Assembly: GCA_002358855.1 (NCBI GenBank)
Contig: DEPQ01000048.1
Span: forward strand, 596 to 24,212
Length of the DNA: 23,617 bases
Source of the DNA: Bacteroidales bacterium UBA3388
Lineage (GTDB): Bacteria > Bacteroidota > Bacteroidia > Bacteroidales > P3
Reading direction: 5' to 3'
The notes below the pieces were generated by a model. It did no database searches. It had not been told where the DNA came from and worked only from the letters and a program-made list of their open reading frames with translations. The first letter of the stretch is position 1. Each line of letters opens with the position of its first letter. The position numbers were made by a program, and so were the translations under genes. Shown here in pieces: positions 8,139 through 14,329 of this stretch.

Positions 8139-8522
8139 GTGAAAGTTTTAGAGAAGTATCTCATTGCAATTATTTTCATAGCAATTGCTTTTGTAAGTTG
8201 TGGCAAAGACTTGGATTTAGAATCAAAAGAAAATCCGACAGAAACCTCAACATCTGAATTGATTTCCCCTTATTTAAATTCATCTAACATAGACTTTGAT
8301 ATTTGTTTTCAACGTCATTTTTCTTCTACTACCGCTTTTCGTGTGCAAAGTGCTGCAAAGCGAACAAGTAATGCTAATAAAAATAATTTAGAATTTGTAA
8401 AAGTTGGAAAAATCATTAACACCAACATCTTAAATCTTATACATAAGAAATCCTTACAACAAAATATTTCGTTTATCAAGCCTTTTCATAGAATGATTTG
8501 TCTTGGTAAACTTGTTATTTGA
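8139..8522 (+). CDS. Small putative lipoprotein
   Basis: A protein of about 127 residues with no recognised domain. Counting from the GTG at 8139, a hydrophobic signal (residues 8-19) ends in FVSC with Cys21 as the lipidated residue, followed by acidic residues (GKDLDLESKEN), consistent with export to the outer membrane in Bacteroidota. The C-terminal half is basic (RVQSAAKRTSNANKNNLEF and onwards) and ends in a hydrophobic segment. There is no ATG at this end: GTG at 8139 puts a Lys right after the start, and a TTG at 8130 adds three residues. A TATATTTG box lies about 30 bases upstream. It is divergent from the ECF sigma gene, but a link between them is only a guess. Confidence 0.6.
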   Translation: MKVLEKYLIAIIFIAIAFVSCGKDLDLESKENPTETSTSELISPYLNSSNIDFDICFQRHFSSTTAFRVQSAAKRTSNANKNNLEFVKVGKIINTNILNLIHKKSLQQNISFIKPFHRMICLGKLVI

Positions 8523-8605
8523 CCTTTTCCATAATATTGGGTTTTTGTTTACAAAGTACAAAATAATCATTTAGTATTTATTTAAAACAGAATTATTTTA
8601 ATATT

Positions 8606-10297
8606 ATGGTAATACTTCAAATATTTACCCTACTTGGAGCATTAGGAATGTTCCTTTATGGTATGAATTTAATGAGTTCAGGACTTCAAAAGGCCTCTGG
8701 CGACAAACTTCGAGGTTTTCTTTCGGCTATGACCTCAAATCCTTTCAAGGGAGTAATGACAGGACTTGGAATTACTTCTATTATTCAGTCCTCTTCCGCA
8801 ACAACGGTAATGGTAGTCAGCTTTGTCAATGCAGGATTGCTTACTTTGACACAAGCAATAGGTGTTATTATGGGAGCAAATATAGGAACAACCGTTACTG
8901 CTTGGTTGGTTTCTTGGCTTGGATTCAAGGCAGATATTTCTATACTTGCAATTCCTCTTATGGCATTAGGATTTTTGTTCTCTAACTCAAAAAGAAATCA
9001 AAGACAAAATATAGGAGAAATTATTGTAGGTTTCTGTTTGTTATTTCTTGGTTTATCTTTTATGAAAGAATCAGTGCCTGATTTGAATGAAACCCCACAA
9101 GTATTAGAGTTTGTAAAGACTTGGGCAAGTTATGGTTTTGGTTCTGTTCTTATCTTTTTGGCTTTTGGTACTGCTCTTACACTTGTACTTCAATCCTCTT
9201 CGGCTACAATGGCTCTTACTTTGATTATGCTTAGTATGGGTTGGATTCCTTTTGATATGGCTTGTGCTATGGTTTTGGGAGAAAACATCGGAACAACTAT
9301 AACTGCAAATATCGCCGCTTCAATAGGAAATACACAAGCTAAACGTGCAGCTATGTCGCATACAATCTTCAATGTTTTTGGCGTTATTTGGGCTTTGATT
9401 TTCTTTAAGCCATTTCTTTCTCTTGTAGAAGCGATTATAGATGCTTTTGGAGTAACCGACCCAAGTACTTCTGCTTTATATGGACTTTCTATGTTGCATA
9501 CGCTTTTCAATACAATAAATACGCTTATTCTTGTGTGGTTTGTAAAATATATTGAAAAGGCTGTGATTTTTATTATAAAACCTGCGAAGAATAAAGAAGC
9601 AGAACCATTTAGATTGAAATATATTTCAGCTGGTTATCTTGCTACTCCTGAACTTGCAAGCGAACAAGCATTAGACGAAATTATTCACTTTGCACAAATT
9701 TCTCGCAACGGACTCGGTTATGCTAAACAAGCAATAGAAGAAAACAATATTGATAAGTTTGAAGAGTTGAATAAAAAATTGGTTAAGTACGAAGAAATTT
9801 CAGATAGAATAGAATATGAAATAGCGACATTCTTGAATAGTGTTTCAAATGAAAGCATTAGCACACAAACCTCTATGAGAATCAAAGCGATGTATAAGAT
9901 AATAGGAGAATTAGAGTCACTTGGAGATTCTGCTCATGCAATTGGACGTATTCTTTCAAGAAGAAATTCTCACAAAAAGACATTTGAGCTTGATACCATA
10001 AAGAAATTACAAGATATGGTAGAACTTGTAGATAAGGCATACGAGGTTGTGATAGAAAATCTCCTTATTGCTAAGAAAGGAAATATAGATAACATTGCTA
10101 ATGCCTATAATGCAGAGAATCACATCAATGATTTAAGAAACAAACTCAGAGATAGAGAAATAGAAGCAATAGAAACAGGCGAAAAGAACTATCAAACAAG
10201 TGTTTATTATATGGATATAGTAAACGAACTTGAAAGAATGGGTGATTTTATCATCAATGTATCAGAAGACTTATTGAAATCATTTTCAGACAAATAA
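8606..10297 (+). CDS. Na/Pi cotransporter family protein with PhoU-like domain
   Basis: A 563-residue inner-membrane protein of the type II sodium-phosphate cotransporter (NptA/PNaS) family. The two inverted membrane repeats each carry the diagnostic QSSSAT motif, at residues 61-66 and 196-201. About eight hydrophobic segments fill residues 1-320 (GALGMFLYGMNLMSSGLQ, MGANIGTTVTAWL, LGENIGTTITANIAA). The soluble part, about 350-563, is helical and PhoU-like (EEISDRIEYEIATFLN, ELERMGDFIINVSEDLL), as in the bacterial fusions thought to sense phosphate state. It probably imports phosphate or a related anion with sodium. It starts 83 bases after the lipoprotein gene and is closed by a strong AT-rich hairpin, so it may be transcribed alone. 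Confidence 0.93.
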   Translation: MVILQIFTLLGALGMFLYGMNLMSSGLQKASGDKLRGFLSAMTSNPFKGVMTGLGITSIIQSSSATTVMVVSFVNAGLLTLTQAIGVIMGANIGTTVTAWLVSWLGFKADISILAIPLMALGFLFSNSKRNQRQNIGEIIVGFCLLFLGLSFMKESVPDLNETPQVLEFVKTWASYGFGSVLIFLAFGTALTLVLQSSSATMALTLIMLSMGWIPFDMACAMVLGENIGTTITANIAASIGNTQAKRAAMSHTIFNVFGVIWALIFFKPFLSLVEAIIDAFGVTDPSTSALYGLSMLHTLFNTINTLILVWFVKYIEKAVIFIIKPAKNKEAEPFRLKYISAGYLATPELASEQALDEIIHFAQISRNGLGYAKQAIEENNIDKFEELNKKLVKYEEISDRIEYEIATFLNSVSNESISTQTSMRIKAMYKIIGELESLGDSAHAIGRILSRRNSHKKTFELDTIKKLQDMVELVDKAYEVVIENLLIAKKGNIDNIANAYNAENHINDLRNKLRDREIEAIETGEKNYQTSVYYMDIVNELERMGDFIINVSEDLLKSFSDK

Positions 10298-10305
10298 GAA
10301 AACAA

Positions 10306-10372
10306 AAAATAATTCTTTGATTTAATAAAATAATTCTTTGTTTTTTTTGAAAAAAGCAAAGAATTATTTTTT
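10306..10372 (+). terminator. Terminator with a duplicated left arm
   Basis: AAAATAATTCTTTG occurs twice in direct orientation (10306-10319 and 10327-10340) and once as its exact reverse complement, CAAAGAATTATTTT (10357-10370). The second copy and the inverted copy form a 14-bp perfect hairpin, with T and A runs in the loop that can add more pairs and a T run reaching 10372. The extra left arm allows an alternative longer hairpin. It lies directly after the Na/Pi gene. Confidence 0.7.
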
Positions 10373-10436
10373 AAAAACAAAGACTTGGTCAGATATTCTT
10401 TTTCTTTGTTATTTTTTTCGCAAAAAGAGAACTTTT

Positions 10437-10469
10437 TTTGTGCAATAATTCTTAGTTTTTATATTTTTG
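10437..10469 (+). promoter_or_regulatory. Bacteroidota-type promoter of the AraC gene
   Basis: TTTG at 10437-10440 (-33) and TATTTTTG at 10462-10469 (-7) are separated by 21 bases, a good match to the known consensus and spacing. The -7 box covers the TTG at 10467, so the ATG at 10485 is the more likely start of the downstream gene. Confidence 0.65.
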
Positions 10470-10484
10470 CACAAAACTATTCTT

Positions 10485-11306
10485 ATGCTTAAAGAAATAG
10501 AATTGATAGAAGATGCACATTATTTAAAGAATTTGCGATTTCCTTTAAAGATAGATAAGGTTATTCAAATAGTTGTGCTATCGGGAAGAATGTCTTGTCT
10601 TGTTGATTTAAAGGCATATTCTTTGCAAGCACCTGCAATGGCTATTTTATTACCGGGACAAGTCTTAGAATCGTTGGAATATGACGAGGAATTTAAGACT
10701 TTTACAATGATAATGAGTAAGGAGTTTACCGATTCGTTTAACCTACCGGTTAGTTTACAAGAAAGATTATTTATTCAAACAAATCATTTTCACCCTATAT
10801 CGCAAGAAGTATTGGAAGTTTATGTTTCTTGCTTTAATCAGATAAAAAATGTAATCAAGCAAAAGGATAATCCGTATAGAAGAGAGATTATAAAATGTTT
10901 ATTTTCGGCTCATTACTATGGATTAGGATATTATATTCATAACTCAAATTCTCAAAGCAAGCAAACGGTAGTAATGACTTATCAACAAGAATTGTGCGAG
11001 AGATTTATTACACTTGTATCGGAAAATTACAAAGACAAAAGAGAGATAGGTTATTATGCCGATAAATTATGTGTATCAAATAAATATTTATCTTCTTTAC
11101 TTAAACAAGAAACAGGCTTAACCGCTTTGCAATGGATTGAAAGATATGTTGTTTTATATGCAAAAAGTTGCTTATCTTCTACCTCTATGACGGTGCAACA
11201 AATAAGCGATGAATTATTTTTTCCTTCTCAATCGGTTTTTGGAAAGTATTTCAAAAGGGTTGAGGGCATAAGTCCAAAACAATATCGTCAATCATTAAAA
11301 GATTAG
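10485..11306 (+). CDS. AraC family transcriptional regulator
   Basis: A 273-residue regulator counting from the ATG at 10485; a TTG start at 10467 would overlap the promoter box and is rejected. The N-terminal part (about 1-150) looks like a small cupin-type sensing domain (a run with MAILLPGQVLESLEYDEEF). The C-terminal 100 residues carry the two AraC helix-turn-helix motifs: the first around YADKLCVSNKYLSSLLKQETG, the second around ISDELFFPSQSVFGKYFKRVEG followed by the typical SPKQYR ending. The ligand and targets are unknown. It is monocistronic by context, with its own promoter upstream, a long inverted repeat over its stop codon, and a convergent gene behind it. Confidence 0.92.
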   Translation: MLKEIELIEDAHYLKNLRFPLKIDKVIQIVVLSGRMSCLVDLKAYSLQAPAMAILLPGQVLESLEYDEEFKTFTMIMSKEFTDSFNLPVSLQERLFIQTNHFHPISQEVLEVYVSCFNQIKNVIKQKDNPYRREIIKCLFSAHYYGLGYYIHNSNSQSKQTVVMTYQQELCERFITLVSENYKDKREIGYYADKLCVSNKYLSSLLKQETGLTALQWIERYVVLYAKSCLSSTSMTVQQISDELFFPSQSVFGKYFKRVEGISPKQYRQSLKD

Positions 11307-11323
11307 AAAGATTGACGATATTG
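11280..11323. terminator. Inverted repeat over the convergent gene ends
   Basis: CAATATCGTCAATC (11280-11293) and GATTGACGATATTG (11310-11323) form a perfect 14-bp inverted repeat around a 16-base loop. The left arm is within the last codons of the AraC gene and the right arm ends three bases before the stop codon of the convergent gene at 11326. There is no clean T run on the plus side, so its action as an intrinsic terminator is plausible but not certain. Confidence 0.55.
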
Positions 11324-11325
11324 AT

Positions 11326-11733
11326 TTAATCTATTTGAGCAACAATGTGTCCACTAAGTGATTCGCAAACATTGTTTTCTGATATATCTATTTGCATATA
11401 AGGATGTCGAAAGCTCAAATAATCATTTATAAGAGTGTTTAAAAAAGCAGAGATTTCATCTTGATTGCAAAACTCTTCATTAAATTCAACACTAAGTTTG
11501 TTTTTGAAATAAGAGACCTCAACAATATTGCGATTTTTTCTTTTGTTAAGCGATTTTTCAATCTTTCGCATCATTGGAGGCAAAGAAACTATGTTGTCAA
11601 TTAAGCGATTGTTGCCTTTAATATTTAATGTTTTACGATTAAGAAAAGGCATTTTCTCAAAACTACGTTTCAATCCAAATGTCAAACAAGTGTGATGAAT
11701 GTTTTCTTCAAAAACAACAGTTTTTCTAATCAT
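11326..11733 (-). CDS. Unrecognised 135-aa protein
   Basis: I do not recognise the family. It is a soluble-looking protein without a signal peptide, with a basic middle (MMRKIEKSLNKRKNRN, about 54-69) and an acidic, mixed C-terminal half. Its ATG overlaps the stop codon of the preceding secreted protein as TAATG, so the two are probably translationally coupled and act in one transcript with the 68-residue protein at 12296. It has a good start and consistent spacing with neighbours, which supports a real gene. The function is unknown. Confidence 0.65.
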   Translation of the reverse strand: MIRKTVVFEENIHHTCLTFGLKRSFEKMPFLNRKTLNIKGNNRLIDNIVSLPPMMRKIEKSLNKRKNRNIVEVSYFKNKLSVEFNEEFCNQDEISAFLNTLINDYLSFRHPYMQIDISENNVCESLSGHIVAQID

Positions 11734-12083
11734 TATTTCTTTTTGCTTTTCGCTTTTTCTATTCTTTCTTTTGCTGCTTCTTGACGAGCTTTTGCCTTTT
11801 GCATTTGTTCTTTATATTCTTTTTCTTGAATACCTTTTCTTGTTTCAGGATTGTTTTTTGCTTTTTGTTCTTGATAAAAGGCTTTTGTTTCTAATTTTTG
11901 AGCTTTAAAATTAGCTTTATCAATTTCTCGCTGTCTTTTAGCACTCTCTTTCATATCGATAAACGCTTGTTTGAAAAAACCAGGCTTATCTTCATCTTTT
12001 GTTGTTTGCTCTTGTGCAAAAACATTGTTTGTCATAGCACTCATAAGTGCTGCAATGCTCACAATTTTAAAAAACTTTTTCAT
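11733..12083 (-). CDS. Small secreted, highly charged helical protein
   Basis: A 116-residue protein with a clear signal peptide: KK at 2-3, a hydrophobic stretch to about 17, and a likely cleavage after VFAQ-type residues near 23. The mature part is almost entirely Lys, Glu, Gln, Arg and Ala, predicted to be one long helix or coiled coil, ending KSKKK. It is likely periplasmic. It starts 6 bases after the preceding small gene and overlaps the next by one base. No family is recognised; a structural or chaperone-like role would be a guess. Confidence 0.65.
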   Translation of the reverse strand: MKKFFKIVSIAALMSAMTNNVFAQEQTTKDEDKPGFFKQAFIDMKESAKRQREIDKANFKAQKLETKAFYQEQKAKNNPETRKGIQEKEYKEQMQKAKARQEAAKERIEKAKSKKK

Positions 12084-12089
12084 ATCTTC

Positions 12090-12296
12090 TTAATTTTGTT
12101 TATTGTCATTTTCTTCTATGCTTTCTTCATCTTCTTCAAGAAATTTATCAACGAAAGCATCTTCTATTTTTTGATAAGTACCTACTACTGCATTTTCAAT
12201 AGATTGATAAGTTTTTACAACTCCGTTTTCAATTGCTTTATAGGTATCGGTAACCTTTTTTTCTACCTTTGTAGATTTTAACTTTAAATTACTCAT
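12090..12296 (-). CDS. 68-aa acidic protein with 11-residue repeats
   Basis: The ATG at 12296 is chosen because it is the start of the repeat-bearing protein and lies about 40 bases after a -7 box; a longer reading frame back to 12437 reads through promoter-like sequence. Residues 15-47 are three tandem 11-residue units: VTDTYKAIENG, VVKTYQSIENA, VVGTYQKIEDA, followed by a fourth degenerate unit and a very acidic tail. Such repeats usually form amphipathic helices. There is no signal peptide, so it is likely cytoplasmic or attached to the inner face of a membrane. It is the first gene of a three-gene minus-strand group. The precise function is unknown. Confidence 0.7.
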   Translation of the reverse strand: MSNLKLKSTKVEKKVTDTYKAIENGVVKTYQSIENAVVGTYQKIEDAFVDKFLEEDEESIEENDNKQN

Positions 12297-12334
12297 AAAT
12301 ACTTTGTTTTTTGTTCTTATTTTCTTTGACGTTG

Positions 12335-12342
12335 CAAAATTA
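12335..12342 (-). promoter_or_regulatory. -7 box for the small three-gene group
   Basis: On the minus strand this reads TAATTTTG, a match to TAnnTTTG, about 39 bases before the ATG at 12296. No -33 element with good spacing was found. Confidence 0.4.
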
Positions 12343-12481
12343 TAGTAAAAAAGCAAAGTAAATTGTTCTAAAAAACCAATGAATTGGGCAGATTTGCCTA
12401 AGGTGAATTTTGCTTGAAAATAGAAAAGGAAAAACATTCCAAAAGAGAAGAAAATCGTAAAAATCTAATTCACAACATTGA

Positions 12482-12880
12482 AGTAATTTTGCAAAGTTAA
12501 AAGATACTTGGTCTTTTCTTACTTCTCACGGATATAGCTTTGGAAATGGATTATACTTAGGAGGAGGTTCTGGTTTTAGTGCAGAGTTTTTGCCAGAGTA
12601 TGATTCTAACCCGAGAGTGTTGCTTCCGCTTTTTGCAGACTTGAAATATAGTTTTTGTAATAGCGTTGTAAGTCCGTTTGTTGGTATAAGAGCAGGAGGA
12701 TATGCTCATGTAAATAGTGAGGAAGTTGAAGGCGTAAGAGTTTTTGTTAATCCTGCTGTGGGATTGGAAATAAAGAGATTTTCAATAAGAATAGGTTATG
12801 AATATCAACACAATGCTTGGGGTTTTGAACAAGGAAACAATAAGCATAGATTAAGATGTGGAATAGCAATTATGTTTTAA
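12482..12880 (+). pseudogene. N-terminally truncated outer-membrane beta-barrel protein remnant
   Basis: The reading frame is open from just after a TGA at 12479 to 12880 but has no ATG near its left end; a TTG at 12590 is the only candidate start and would give 96 residues without a signal peptide. The translated region has alternating strands typical of small porin-like barrels (GYSFGNGLYLGGGSG, LPLFADLKYSF, SPFVGIRAGGYAHV, FSIRIGYEYQHNAW) and ends RCGIAIMF with the C-terminal Phe usual for outer-membrane proteins. The signal peptide and first strands are missing, so this is probably the 3' half of a decayed gene. A promoter-like TAATTTTG sits at 12484-12491, inside the open frame. A strong terminator follows. 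Confidence 0.65.
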
Positions 12881-12881
12881 C

Positions 12882-12918
12882 AAAAAAGAGGAATGAAAAA
12901 AAATCATTCCTCTTTTTT
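12882..12918. terminator. Strong bidirectional hairpin terminator
   Basis: AAAAAAGAGGAATGA (12882-12896) and TCATTCCTCTTTTTT (12904-12918) form a perfect 15-bp stem with a loop of seven A. T and A runs on both outer sides make it suitable for both the barrel remnant (+) and the GH109-like gene (-), which converge here. Confidence 0.85.
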
Positions 12919-12921
12919 TAT

Positions 12922-14310
12922 TTATTTTACAAAGGCGTGTTTATATCCTTTTTGTAAGTTCCAATATCCTCTTGTGAAATCAGGAATTTCTACAGGCATA
13001 TTGCCGTTTTCGATTGATAGACGTGAGAGTTCTATTATAGAACACCATTCTGCAAGGTCATAAACGTCCATATCTAATGGTAATCCATTTTGTAAGCAAT
13101 AGATTAGTCGCCAATCCATAATGAAATCCATACCTCCGTGTCCACCAACTTGTTTTGCTTTTGTTTCAAGTTCAATGTGGATAGGGTGTTTGTAGGTTTG
13201 CATTAGCTTTGCCTTTATTTCATCACTGATTGCACGATGTACGTTTAGGTCTTCGTGATTAGGAATGATGTTTGCATCTATATTCTCTGGTTGAAAACAA
13301 TATTGTTCAATTGGATATTTGTTTGCAAAACCTTCGGTGCCGGTTAGTTGATACATTCTGCTGTATGGACGTGGTGTCATTACGTTATGTTGAATGTGAA
13401 GTGTTTTTCCGTTTTCGGTTTGTATGAGCGAGAGTGTGTGGTCAGCGTTTTGAAATTCTTGTTCTTTGTTTTTCACTCCGTATTTTTTTGCGAATTTTTT
13501 GCCGTTTACTGATTTGGTATCCATAGATACTAAGGTTTTCATTCTATCTCCACGATGAATGTTGAGAAGTTGGCATGCTGGCCCTATTCCATGTGTTGGA
13601 TAGACATCGCCTCGGTGTTCGTTATTGTAATTTAGTCTCCAATTGTTATAATAGTATGGCCAAAATTCTTCTAAGTAGTGAATGTAAGAGCCTTCTACGT
13701 GAAGTATTTCTCCGAAAAGTCCTTGTTGTGCCATATTTAGCGTGGTCATTTCAAAGAAATCATATACACAGTTTTCTAATTGTATGCAGTGTTTGCGGGT
13801 TTGTTCACTTGTGTTGATTAAATCCCATATTTCTTCTAAGGTCATTGCAGCAGGGACTTCTATTGCAACGTGTTTGCCTTGTTGCATTGCGTAAACTCCG
13901 ATGTTTGCATGATTTTCCCAATCTGTTACTACGTAAATAAGGTCTATGTCTTCTCTTTCGCAAACTTTTTTCCAGAGTTTTTCGTCTCCTGAATACGAAT
14001 CTGCTGGTTTTTTACCTGATGATATTAGCGTTTTATTGGCATTTTCTACTAATTCGCCTCTTATGTCGCAAAGGGCTTTGATTTCTACGCCCGGAATATG
14101 AATAAAGCGTTCTACTGCACTGATTCCTCGCATTCCTAACCCGATTATACCTATGCGAACGGTGTCAATTTTTGGTGCGACAAGGCCAATGACGTGTGTT
14201 TGTCCTTTTGGACGAGGGGGTTCTTTGACTTTTATTGGTTGATATGCGGTTTTGCATGAGCAAAAGACTATTGTGATTAACAATAGCATAAAAAAGTGTT
14301 TTTTTGCCAT
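12922..14310 (-). CDS. GH109-type Gfo/Idh/MocA lipoprotein (putative alpha-N-acetylgalactosaminidase)
   Basis: 462 residues from the ATG at 14310; a longer frame to 14370 would overlap lptD and lose the signal at the N-terminus. A lipoprotein signal ends at FCSC with Cys19. The Rossmann motif GLGMRG at 57-62 binds NAD(H). The following sequence (ALCDIRGE, HVAIEVPAAMTLEEIW, LENCVYDFFEMTTLNMAQQG, HRGDVYPTHGIGPACQLLNIHRGDRM) closely follows the GH109 proteins I know from Bacteroides and Elizabethkingia. These remove N-acetylgalactosamine by an NAD-dependent elimination-type mechanism. The likely site is the cell surface or periplasm, acting on glycan GalNAc. It begins 19 bases after lptD ends, so it is probably co-transcribed. 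Family confidence is high; the exact substrate is not shown. Confidence 0.9.
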   Translation of the reverse strand: MAKKHFFMLLLITIVFCSCKTAYQPIKVKEPPRPKGQTHVIGLVAPKIDTVRIGIIGLGMRGISAVERFIHIPGVEIKALCDIRGELVENANKTLISSGKKPADSYSGDEKLWKKVCEREDIDLIYVVTDWENHANIGVYAMQQGKHVAIEVPAAMTLEEIWDLINTSEQTRKHCIQLENCVYDFFEMTTLNMAQQGLFGEILHVEGSYIHYLEEFWPYYYNNWRLNYNNEHRGDVYPTHGIGPACQLLNIHRGDRMKTLVSMDTKSVNGKKFAKKYGVKNKEQEFQNADHTLSLIQTENGKTLHIQHNVMTPRPYSRMYQLTGTEGFANKYPIEQYCFQPENIDANIIPNHEDLNVHRAISDEIKAKLMQTYKHPIHIELETKAKQVGGHGGMDFIMDWRLIYCLQNGLPLDMDVYDLAEWCSIIELSRLSIENGNMPVEIPDFTRGYWNLQKGYKHAFVK

Positions 14311-14329
14311 AAGTTTTTGATTTTTATTG

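Noticed and set aside
12297..12437. N-terminal extension of the 68-residue protein up to 12437.
   Set aside because: The extension overlaps a -7 box on the same strand and does not resemble a signal peptide or a domain; the ATG at 12296 gives the repeat-bearing protein directly.
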